Shown here piece by piece: positions 42,562 through 52,853 of a DNA stretch of 64,000 nt. How positions within the stretch are numbered: the first letter of the stretch is position 1; every line of letters starts with the position of its first letter. The stretch covers positions 250,773 through 314,772 of the forward strand of contig BDIU01000256.1 in NCBI GenBank assembly GCA_002118135.1, written 5' to 3'. The position numbers were made by a program, and so were the translations under genes. Source of the stretch: Trebouxia sp. TZW2008. Taxonomy: Eukaryota > Chlorophyta > Trebouxiophyceae > Trebouxiales > Trebouxiaceae. The notes beneath the pieces are model-generated. The model was not told the origin of the DNA. It ran no database searches and saw nothing but the letters and a program-made list of their open reading frames with translations.

Positions 42562-45500
42562 TCAGGTAGGCCTGGAGGTCTTGCTGCTAAAGGGTGGCAT
42601 CTTGCCTTGCTTAGCAAGCGTTTCCACTAGCTGCGCTTCTTTGCCACACACCGCCTTATCTGTACAATGGCACCGATGCCGTACCTGCAAGACAATACAG
42701 ATGCGTCGTCTCACATACTTTTTCACAGTGGCTTCCATCAAGGCCTTAGGGTGGCATCTTGTCTTGCTCAGCAAGCTTTTCCACTAGCCTCTTTGCCACA
42801 CACTGCTTTATATCTGCAATGGCATCGATCTCGCAACTGCAAGAGAACACAGGTGCATTGTTTCACAAACAATTTCTACTCATAAAAGCTCCCATTACAG
42901 GATTTAGCGTGACCTTGCTTAGCAAGCGTCTCCACTAGCTGCGCTTCTTGCCACACACCGCCTTATCTGTGCAAGGACATTGATGCCGTACCTGCAAGAC
43001 AACAGGAGAGGCTTGTGACCCTCGCTGCTGCTACGCACCGAGGGTCAAATTATGATGCCAATATGTCTAGGCTGTGGTTCACTTTCAAGGTGACGTATCC
43101 TGTCAGCTGGCGCTGCAACTATTCCAGATAAGCAGACACTGTGCTCAATTCATAACCCACAGCAGAGAATGTGAGGCTTGCGATTGGAGGCTTGACACCT
43201 TCTTGATCCACTTTGCAGTTCTGGAGGAAATCCTCCAGCCTTGTAACTGTGTGTATACGTTGCAGGGTGTAGTGTTGGTTTATCTGAGTGTGCTGTTGTA
43301 GCAGTACTTGTGATTACCCTTATAAAAGTGTATGTGTGGCCCGAGTAGTCAATTACGTATATACCTGGATGGCTGGCTCAAGATGTTGGCAGGGTCGGTA
43401 GCCCATGCCTAGCTCCAGGGGGCGGCTGCTGTACCATTCATTCAAGTCCTGATCAGGCGCCATCACCCCAACTGGCTCCCCAACCTGCGCATATCAAGTC
43501 TGTGGACTCAGGGTTGGATCAGGGTCAAGCATGTTCGATCTGTCATGCTCATAACTGGCCGGCATTTGACAACTGTCAAGAGACAGCTGCTGTACGATCT
43601 GTCAAGTCTCAATCAGGGGCCACTACCCCCACTGCCTCCCCAACCTGAACACAGTGACAACAAATTCCTTGAAAATCCTGTGATGTATATAGCTGCTGCA
43701 GAGTTTCATGCTCATGACTGGTCGGCATTTGACAAATGTCAAGAGGCAGCTGCTGAACCACTCATTCAAGTCCTGATCAGGCGCCATTACCCCTACTGTC
43801 TCTTCAACCTAAACACAGCAACTTCTGTTGATTTGAGTTTTGATCAGGCGCCCTGACATGCACAAAGAACACAAAACTTATTCTTTGTCCCTGTCAAAGG
43901 CCATCTCCTTTGCTGCCTGCCTAAACAACACATTGAAGAGACATAGAGGCGGCTGCTGCACCACTCATTCAAGTCCTGATCAGGCGCCATCACCCCCACT
44001 GCCTCCCCAACCTGAACACATTGATAACAAGTTCCTTGAAGTCATGCGATGTATGTGGTGGCTGCAGACTTTGAGCAGCGTGTATGCAGGTCGCAGGCTG
44101 GTGACTCATGCCTGGCTCCAGGGGCGGCTGCTGAACCACTCATTCAGGTCCTGATCAGGTGAGAACACCCCCACTGGTTCTTTGCCAAAACCATTGTGAA
44201 TATCATGATTACCATGTGATTTGGTTTTTTGTTCCTCTCTCATCAAAATTGCATCTGACATTGTCATGCTGGCCACTTCAACAGATGTCCACCTGAAAGG
44301 CTTGTCGATCTCGCATGGCCCATTTGGTTGTTTGTTCCTCCTTCATCAATATTGTGATTGACATTGTCATAGTGCCCACTTCAAGAGATGTCTACCTGGA
44401 AGGCTTTTCGATCTCGCATGGCCCATATGTTAGTGTTGTGGCCAAAGGCGCCTCGGAAGCTCTTAGGGTGCAGGTCCTCAGGGATCTGTGCACAGCCTGC
44501 CCAATGCCTGCATCAAGAAGAAGAGCGCATTCACCAGAATGTTGCAAATATTGGCTTGAAAGTGGGGCGCAAATCCTCTGAGATGTGTGCATGCCCACTG
44601 ATTGGCTGCATGATTCAGAACAAGACAGCATGCGACCAACTACAGTCCATGGACGTGCTGAAGTTCACCAAAGGTCCCTTGGAAGCTCTTAGGGTGCAGG
44701 TCCTCAGGGATTTGCGCACCGCCTGCCCATTGCCTGCGTAAGAAGCAGAGTCAGCTTGCCCTACACATCAGACCTGAAAGAGATGGCAAAGGATATAAGT
44801 ACTTAGTGCTTCCTGAGGTGCAGTGGGAAGTTGGGGACCTTTGCGGGTTCAGACAGCCTGGGCAACAGGGCGGGAATCTGGAACAGCAGATTTGAAAACG
44901 TGCGCTGCGCTGTGATGCTGCTGGCATTTGAGCGCGTAAATGCCGCACTGAAAGACAGGCACAGCAGTATTTCTGATGATGCTGAACAATGGTTTACAGG
45001 AAGCAGATCCCAACATGCTTTCACAGCACAGCACAACGCAGCTTTGATGTTGCAGCCTCACAGATCCTGCTTGCAAATCTGTTCAGGCTGAGGACATCCA
45101 GTGCTCTTCTCCTCCAGCACAGCACAGTGTCTTCTTTCATGACTTACGGGCATTGCTTTGGAAGCTGCGTTAGACCATCCAGTCATCGATGCAGCACATC
45201 ATAGCGCAGCACAGTACAGCCTCTAGCATTGTTAGGGTTGGTGCATCCGTCCGCAGCATGGAGGCAGCACAGCACAGCACAGCACAGCACAGCACGGCAG
45301 AGCCAAGTAAAGCGCAGCACAGCGTGATGCAAAGCAATACAACTTACGAACAATGCTTCAGCAGCTGTTCAGACTTGGGACAACCAGAGCTGTTCTTTTT
45401 CAGCATGAACGCCGCACAGCACAGCACGGCACGGCACGGCACGCCACGGCACAGCACAGCACTGCACTGCAGAGCAGAACAAAACGCAGCACAGAATGAT

Positions 45501-48500
45501 GCAAAGCAATATGACTTACAAATGTTGTTTCAGAAGCTGTTCAGTCTTGGGACATCCAAAATTTTCTTCTTCAGCATGGACACAGCACAGCACAGCACGG
45601 CAGAGCAAAGCGCAGCACAGCGCAACGTGAAGCAGGATGACTTACGGGTACTGCTTCAGAAGCTGTTCAGGCTTGGGACATCCAGTGTTCTTCTTCTCCA
45701 GCATGGATGCAGCATCAGTCAGATCATGTTGAATGTTATCATCACTGACTTCCTCCAAGGGGCCAATCTCTCCCGTCCAATTAGGTAATTGTAGTAATGG
45801 TGACCTGGCGTGGCCGTCATGGACGTGAAGGATCGTGTAGCGCTGTTCAAGAAGGGAAGACAGCATGGCGGGAAGATCAGCCAGTTCCCGCCATTTGTTG
45901 TTGATTTCCCATGCTCCAGGAGTGTACTCCATGACAACATGGTCAATCCTGTGACACATAACAGTCCAACTTGGTAAAACCAAAGATTCTTGAGCAAAGC
46001 TGTGCAGCAGATAGCTAGGGATCATGTAATGTGAGGGTACATGGCTTTGTAAGCAATTCAAGAGGTTACAAGTGTTGCATCGAGCAATTGGGGGTATGTG
46101 AGACCAGGTCAGCGTGATGCAAAACACACTCTACAAAGGACATCCATCTTCTGAGCTTGACCTTGTATGCACTGGCAAACTTTAGCAACCATGTGAAATA
46201 GCGCTTTGGGCTAATCCAAATGTTGCAGCAAACAGAGACAACATCACAGGGGAAAGACAAGATGTGTCTGTTTGGCTGTATAGCAGATCTATAGCTTACC
46301 AAATTGCACAAAAAGCCATCGTTCACTGCAGCAAGCAACACAGTTGCAACATGGGTCCATGGATCCAGCTGAGATATACTTACTGGTAATCTGCAAACAC
46401 ATCCTCTGCAGACTCTATGACGCCTGGCTCAAAACCCTCGACATCAACCTTGAGCAGCAACACATCTTCATGCACCACTTCGTCTATCCTTTCTCCCATT
46501 GCACGCACTATCTCTAGCTCGTTCCATTCCTCTTCAGCGTAGGCACGACTGCAGGAAGTAAAGAGCAAGTCAGATTGTGAATCTTGAGCAGCAATACATG
46601 TTTTTGCAGCATTCTGTCTATCCTCTCTCCCATAGCATAATAACAATAATACAAGCTTACACTTTCCAGCACATGTGCTAGGTGTGTGTGGCCTAAGTCC
46701 TATCCTGCCAGGCCGGCTTGTTTTGAGCGTCACGGTCAGGACGGTTGATGTTCAACATGCAACATCCCATAGCATGCACTATCTCTAGCTGGTTCCATGT
46801 CTGTTCAGTACAAGCACGGCTGGACAACAGAAAGCATGTTCACATTAACCATGAGCAGCAACACATCCTCATGCACCACCTCGTCTACCCTTTCCTGTTC
46901 ATGCTGAGCCCGCCGTCCCAGGCACATCTGAAATAGCATTTTGGGCATGCAATAAGCAGCATCTCAGCAGCTGATGTTCAGATTTGAAGCCCTGACCTGT
47001 CAATGTTGAGGCCGCCGATTCCAGCTGTGCCCCAGATGCCCTTTGACGGCACCTTCAAATCATATGTCACTCCACTGATATCTGCCACTGCCGTGTCGCG
47101 AATCTCAATGAGGTGTTCAAGGCGGTTCAGCTGCCTGTTGTATTCAAGGAATGCTCTGAATTGTGGTATGGGTTCCCAGGTGATAACTCTGCACGCATTT
47201 GGACATTTTTTCATGCTGGCGCTGCAAAGACAAGAGTGGCGGTTGTACTCCAGAAATGCTCTCAACTGAGGTATTTGCTCCCAGGCGATCACCCTGCATT
47301 GTGCAGTGCTTCTGCTCCTCAGGGTAGCAATTGGGGGGCATGACTTGCACATCCACAGATTGTGGATTGGTTGCGTGAGGTAGACTTTCCTTTTCTGATG
47401 GCTGTGTGTCAACTGCTACAGCAATGGTTTCAATGAGATGTTACTTTCTAATTCTGCATGGAGCTCATGCTACGAAGAGCAACCCTGACTAGATGTTTGA
47501 TTCTGTCCATAAGCATATGCCAGTCAACTGCAATGACACAAGCGATACGCTGTAGAAGATATCAGTGTAATGCAATGGATGTAATGCAACAGCCAAAATA
47601 CTGGTACAATTCTCACCTGCAACACAGTTTAGCTGCATGAAAGCTGTACCAGCCAAAGTTACCACCAACATCAGGAAGCTCATTTCAAGACACATCAAAT
47701 CATCGCGTGGACAAATAGCTGAACGTGCAGCAAATGTCCAAGGGTGTCTCATGCAACCCAACTTCAGCGCGCCAATAGTGTAGGAACTTTTTGTCTGAAA
47801 GGTTTTGCGCTGCAGCCATAAGGTTGTTAGGTGTCTCACCTGCAACCCAGTGTAGCCGCATATATGCTATACCAGCCAAAGTTACCACCCACATCTAGCA
47901 CCAGCCGTCGTGACCCATCAGGCTTTATACACTTGTCTCTAAGCGCTTGATACCACATCATTGTCAGTCCAAGCTCAACAACCCCTCCAAACTCCATTTG
48001 CCCACTGACGTCCACATCTTTTTGGGGATCTGTGTATGCCATGCTGAAAGAAGGCACCGTGCTTGTGTTCTTCACAAAGACATCAATCTGCAGCATCAGA
48101 CTGATGTCAAGGTCGTTTTAGGCATTGTTGTATGCCATGCTGAAAAGGCACCGTATCTGTGTTGTTCACAAAGACATCAGGCTGCAATCAGACTGCATTG
48201 CGCATCTTTCTGGGGTTCTGTGTAAGCCATGCTCAAAGAAGGCACCGCGCTTGTGTTCATCACCAATTCACAAACGCATCAATCTGCAGCATCAGACTGC
48301 TGGGACAGAAGCGGCATTGTGTTGCAATTGCTACCTAATGCTATGAATGATGGTCTTGTTTTCACGCACATCACTCTGCACAAACAGACTAATGTGCTAG
48401 GAGTCAGCATTGTGGTGCCTTGTGCTTGCATGCCTCACCTAAACATATGCTGAAGCATTGGAATATTGTCACCACATGGGGTGTATGTGTGACAAGGCTC

Positions 48501-50445
48501 TGAAAGCATGCTGATCGTAGATCAAGTCATTATTGTTTCAGAAACACATTGATCTGCAGCCAGCGGCACATTTGTTGCGATTTGAGACTGGTATAAGCTG
48601 CTGCTTGGCCCGTGTCCCTTGCATGGTACAGACAGCATGCCTGAACAACTGTTATGCTTGGTTCGGCGTAGAGTGAGAGCACACTTACATGCCTGTCATG
48701 TAGCAGCCTAAGGGGTAGCGTCTGATCAATCTGAGAAGGCGGAAGTTGAGCAGTCCAGTTGCCACAGTCTGAACAGTCAGTACCCAAGTCACAGAACACC
48801 TGATCCTCTTCGCCTCGGCTGCCGTCATCACACTTGCCATCACGCTGCACAAAACATGCTTAAAGTGGTCGCATTAAATTGTATTTTTGGCTGCTTTGTG
48901 CATGGTATACAGCTTGGGACCAGATTGACTGTTGCAAAGGGAGCGAGCCAGTGGACTCAGCTGGACTATGTTATGTGATATGCTATGCACAAGTCAAAAC
49001 TGACAGTCAATGGGCAAGGCATTTCAGTGAGCACCCAGGTCCCTGGCATCAAGAAAGAGTTTGATGAGATTTGCAAACAAGACAGTTAGAGGCTGTCTGA
49101 AAGAGCTTCTGACAGCAATGGGTGGAGGTCTTTTTGCTGCTCGTGTGCTCACCCAGCTTAGGTGTCAGTCCTGATAAACACCCATGTCGACATTCATAGA
49201 TTACACATGACAAGTCACACCTACAGCTTGGTGACAGGTATCTGTACAGAGCGCACTATGTCGATGCTTCACTTATGGTCTCCAAGAAAGAAGAGCTTAC
49301 AGCTTTGTGACAGGTGTCATTACAGAGAACACGCTCTGTCATCTGTATCTGCCAGGGGAAGTTCAGATGGCCTGCTTGGGGATTCAGATCAGCCAAGCTG
49401 TCTACTGCTGTGGCTGCAACTTCAGCTGCAGTGCTTTGCCCTGATGTTTCTGCATCCGTCCCACGATTCCTGAAGGCTGTGCCCCGCGCTACTGCTTCTT
49501 CTAGGCTTTCCTGCCTCGCATTCTGTCCCTGTGACGTTGTTGCATCCATTGCATGATCTCTGAATGCTGTTCCCTGTGTCACTGCTTCATCTAGGGTTGC
49601 CTGTTTCACGTTCTGCCCCTGCGTCACTGTTGTGTCTCGTGCACGATCCCTAAAGGCTGTCCCTTGTGCTACTGCTGCTTCCAGAGCGTCATGCCCACTC
49701 TTTTGCTGCGTTGACATTGTTACACCCATTGGGTTGTGTCCCAGGCCTTTCAAGGACTGAATCCTTGATGCCACTCTGCTTGATGCGGCTGAAAGTTGCT
49801 GTTTCATAGCAGCAGCCCATTCAACAGTTCCAGCCTGCTTGGAAGCTGCATATGGGCTTGGGTTGCTTTCATCTTGAAGCGTATCCAAATGCTGCAAATG
49901 CTTCTGATCACTTTGTGTGGGCTGCTCGTGTTCAGTTGCTTGCTGTAAGCTGTGCCCTGAGCCACTATCCTTGGCAAGCCTTGCTGTGCCACCAGCCGAT
50001 GCTGCTGTAGTGACACTGCTTTCAAGCAACGTTTCTGCTGGAAAGGTGGCTGCCTCAGCATGGCCTTGAAGACTGCAGCACACATGTGCGTTGCTTCAGC
50101 ATGGCTAGCTGTTGACGCTGGGCTGTAAACAAAATGAAGAGCACAGTGCACACAAGGATTGCAGGGGGCACAGCAAAGGCAACAAACAGATCAGTCCCAA
50201 AGTGTTGTGTCTTACCTGCTCTGGCTTGAGCTAGTGGGGCCCTTGATATGGCCTCCGGTCTTCCAGCCTATGCAGAGAGTGAGAGTCAACGCGGTCACAG
50301 GAGTGAGCTGCGTGCATGCCGTGCTTCTCGTTTGCCATTTGCGCTGTGCAAGGCTTCCAGTTTGCGATTCCATGCAAAGCCTCCAGGCGTACATCAGACG
50401 AGATATAGCGACAAGCGACTGTCGCCCAGCTGCTCGACTAGGCAT
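42562..50445 (-). CDS. FkbM-family methyltransferase with membrane anchor and Cys-rich module
   Basis: Ten exons in transcript order: 50445-50216, 50072-49301, 48844-48689, 48087-47840, 47188-46997, 46548-46384, 45948-45646, 44507-44396, 43484-43365 and 42684-42562. They sum to 2421 nt, 806 residues, with all phases agreeing. The N-terminus is basic with one hydrophobic stretch (TPVTALTLTLCIGW), suggesting a type II Golgi/ER anchor. Exon 2 has about three 28-residue repeats (AVAQGTAFRDRARD and variants). A Cys module follows (CNDTC, DGKCDDGS, CDLGTDCSDCG). The methyltransferase core shows VLDVGGNFGWYSIYAATLG and LLLKVDVEGFEPGVIE. C-terminal exons carry IPEDLHPKSFRGAFGHNTN and APDQDLNEW. FkbM enzymes O-methylate sugars or natural products; the substrate here is unknown. 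A possible extra exon near 43150-43240 was not needed for the frame. Confidence 0.85.
42685..43000 (-). repeat. 151-157-bp upstream copies of the last FkbM-gene exon
   Basis: The terminal exon (CGKEAQLVETLAKQGK on the minus strand) and its acceptor recur upstream. The plus-strand core ttgcttagcaag lies at 42607 (true exon), 42764 (as ttgctcagcaag) and 42915. Only the most downstream copy carries the stop-containing end. Confidence 0.9.
43485..44165 (-). repeat. Upstream copies of FkbM-gene exon 9
   Basis: The exon segment encoding APDQDLNEW(Y/F/C)SSR recurs four times upstream of the true exon. Plus-strand cores lie at 43448 (true), 43617, 43772, 43975 and 44150, offsets of 169, 155, 203 and 175 bp. 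Only the true exon reaches a donor (43365/43364). Confidence 0.9.
44508..44745 (-). repeat. Upstream copy of FkbM-gene exon 8
   Basis: The segment encoding QIPEDLHPKSF with its acceptor is repeated 236 bp upstream in transcript order (block ggaagctcttagggtgcagg at 44455 and 44691). The copy loses similarity after about 25 codons. Confidence 0.85.
45060..45645 (-). repeat. Downstream copies of FkbM-gene exon 7 3' edge with (agcac)n runs
   Basis: The exon 7 end (minus-strand CPKPEQLLKQ plus donor gtaagtcat) recurs downstream near 45530, 45360 and 45075. The copies are separated by (agcac)n pentamer microsatellites at about 45266-45297, 45415-45470 and 45583-45600. The first extra copy even keeps a GTAAGTCAT donor. 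Confidence 0.85.
46549..46900 (-). repeat. Upstream copy of FkbM-gene exon 6 5' edge, with inserted retroposon
   Basis: The exon 6 sequence around actatctctagct (46508) recurs at about 46779, 271 bp upstream in transcript order, together with the flanking cttgagcagcaacacatc tract. Between them lies a copy (46635-46720) of the short retroposon seen at 8686-8762. Confidence 0.75.
47189..47300 (-). repeat. Upstream copy of FkbM-gene exon 5 5' edge
   Basis: The segment encoding VIAWEQIPQLRAFLEYNR with acceptor gcaatgcag repeats the true exon start (VITWEPIPQFRAFLEYNR), offset 105 bp. Confidence 0.9.
47610..47690 (-). repeat. Downstream copy of FkbM-gene exon 4 3' edge
   Basis: Plus-strand 47616-47685 repeats 47836-47905 (ccagccaaagttaccacc plus donor region), 221 bp downstream in transcript order. 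This is the stretch encoding the SAM-binding DVGGNFGWY motif. Confidence 0.85.
48088..48560 (-). repeat. Upstream copies of FkbM-gene exon 4 5' edge
   Basis: The exon start encoding IDVFVKNTSTVPSFSMAY and its tgcag acceptor recur upstream. Plus-strand blocks atgctgaaagaaggcac lie near 48041 (true), 48138 and 48229, with further partial acceptor-edge copies near 48275 and 48550. Copies carry indels that break the frame. Confidence 0.85.
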
Positions 50446-51555
50446 ACTCGAAGACACACATACCTACCAAACTCGCTGTCAAGATAACCAGTGTCGCTGC
50501 TCCTACGAGCAGCGTTTGGCGTCGGTGGGACCAATCTGCTCGCCTACCATACTGTCGGTCATCATCTGATGTTCGGCTGCCACGGAATGATCGTTTCACG
50601 GCCATGCTTTGCAGGCAAGATCACTGCGTACTTGTCAGCAGACCGGAATTTGGTCGACCGCTATCAGATCAGCTCAAGCAGAAAACATGTGGGAGCGGAA
50701 GCATTGCGTGCTTTTGTCTCTAGTTGGTCGGCAGCAGGGCGCAAATGACGACTTTCAAAATTCTGGTCGTACCTCGTCAAAAGTCGCGAAAATAGCTCGA
50801 AACATCCCTTCTTCTTCTTCTTCATACCGTACATTGAGCAGCAATTCTTCAAGGCTTGAGATCTGGCACTGTGACTTAACTGCAGCAGGTGGTCCTGCAG
50901 TCACAGCTCGTGAGTATGTTGATGCGCTGCGGCTTTGGTTAAGACACAAGCTGTGATTGCTTCAAAAAGTCCAAAAACTTGATGCGCATTAAAGATGACA
51001 TTTCAGCTCACTACAGAGACCGCTGCAGATCTGGACAACTCAGGCATCTCCCGCAAAGATTGTACAGATTAAGAGTTGCATGTGCTGGTTGCATGACGCA
51101 AAGCCTCCAGTACAGCCTGCAGTGCGCCACTGCAAGGCAAACAACGCATGTCAAGTTGATAGATCATAACTTACAAGGATTTGCTACCCCAGATGCTTAT
51201 GTACACTGCCTTTGCAGCTGAGCACTGTCCTTGGGCGCCTCAAAATGATCTCAGCGGTTTTGCTGCACGATGAACACTATTGCTTTTGAACTTTCTATTG
51301 ACACTCAGTGATCGACACTGGGATTCTTCTTCTTTCTCTGTCAGCCAACTGGTCAGCACACAAGCAGCGCAGCTCGGACACAACAAACAAGCTGGACAAG
51401 CGTCTGCCGATGCTGACATCCTCCAATCCGAGTTGAAACTGCAAGTTGATCGAGTTGCATCGCTTGGGATAATCCAAGAGAGTTTCTGTTTATAGCGCCG
51501 CTCCTGTCGCATCCCTGCTGGCCAGGCTGCTCATAAGGTCCTGAGCCAGACAGGA
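50446..51555. other. Divergent intergenic region, possible unresolved gene
   Basis: This stretch separates the FkbM-gene start from the plus-strand gene at 51556. Plus-strand 51347-51495 could be a terminal exon (acceptor tttctctgtcag; reading AQLGHNKQAGQASADADI to a TAG), and 50888-50956 could be another. I could not connect them in phase to a start, so no gene is called. Confidence 0.35.
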
Positions 51556-52316
51556 ATGACAAAAAAGAGGAAAGCTGAGCTTGACCTAGACGTGGAGCGC
51601 AATCTACACTCAAGCTTTGTCACAGCTGCCAACTCTATCTCGCATCTTTTCACCCAAGCAATTCAGCAAAACAAGAAGGCTCAAGCTGCAGGAGCGCAGC
51701 AGGCTCTGGTGAGCTTGATGCGCGGAATATGCGCTTGTTTAGGACTGTTTTGTATCTCGTTGTCGAGTGTGCTCAGTCTTGCTACCTGCTCCGTTCTGAG
51801 CGTGCAAGGGGCTCGCTGCTTCAAAAATGCTGCTTCACTGCAGGAGCGCCAGATTGGCTGGTTGCTGAAGGAGTACGGCAATGCGCAGTACATCCCAATG
51901 AATGTGCTGCTAGCGCATTTGCAGCAGGAAATACAGGTGAGGTCCACATTGAGTGCATGCTCTGGCATTGCTTGCGTTTGCACCAATTTTGTGACATAGT
52001 TGCTGAAAGTTGCACTTGCCTGCAGCACGCGGATGCTTTGGATGTGCAGCAGCCTTCAATAGCTGGCTTTGCTGGAGCAGCACCAGGGTATGAAGCAATG
52101 GCTAGTGATGGTTCTCCTGGCGACCACTCACAGCAGAAGCTCATCCGGCACACTTTCCCGCATCACTTGAGCCCTGCAAAGCGGCAAGCAAACACATCAC
52201 CGACCTTGTATCATATGGACCAAGAGGCAGCAATGACTCCAGCCTATACAGGACAAGACCATAGTGCAGCACACTTATTTGGCTCCAACAATGGTCAGTC
52301 ACGCACATTTGGGTAG
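51556..52316 (+). CDS. Small helical protein, unknown function
   Basis: Three exons: 51556-51708, 51844-51936 and 52026-52316, 178 residues, all phase 0. The start codon is followed by a basic KKRKAE stretch. The first 85 residues look helical (AELDLDVERNLHSSFVTAAN, ERQIGWLLKEYGNAQYIPMN, VLLAHLQQEIQ). The last exon is disordered (Ser/Gln/His-rich). The helical half looks conserved in style, but I cannot name a family. The KKRK start suggests the nucleus (inference). Confidence 0.7.
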
Positions 52317-52853
52317 AGGCGCCAGTACCAGTACTGCTTCTCAGCAAGACTCCCTGACATTGCGAGTATCAGCTAGCTTATTGTTCCCTGCTCAACTGTG
52401 TAGAGTGGACTGTAGCAGTAGCAGAGAAGACCTCAGTCTGATAAGTCCTGTTGCACTGAACCTTATTTCAAACTCAAGTTGCATCTTTGCACACGTGGCA
52501 GCAACCTGCATGCACCATAATGCCTCATTGAACGGCATGCACCTGCACAAGTTTGCTGTAGTGGAGCAATTGCTGGCGCTCTACAACACAGGAGCAGGTG
52601 TGCGTAAGCTTGACGGGTCCAACAACAGCCATGAAGCTGCATCAGCACTCCATGAAGCTTCAAGCCCTCACGAAAGGCATCACCATGCATGGCAAAATGA
52701 CTGCTGCAGGAAGCGATGCACTCAACAGCACACAAAAGATCTTGATGAAGATGTCTGTGGGTCGAATATGTACTCGATGTTCAAAACTGGATGTATAGTT
52801 GCGGAAGTCAAAATGTTGGTTTCCAAAATCCGGGATTTCAAGGCAGGCAAAAT
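52317..52853. other. Convergent 3' spacer
   Basis: This 540-bp stretch lies between the TAG at 52316 and the minus-strand stop at 52854. Open plus-strand frames here show no splice or family support. Confidence 0.5.

Noticed and set aside
49804..50151. 115-codon minus-strand frame overlapping FkbM-gene exon 2
   Set aside because: Joining exon 1 at the acceptor before 50072 gives the longer 257-codon frame and keeps phase to the end of the gene. This frame is a shadow.
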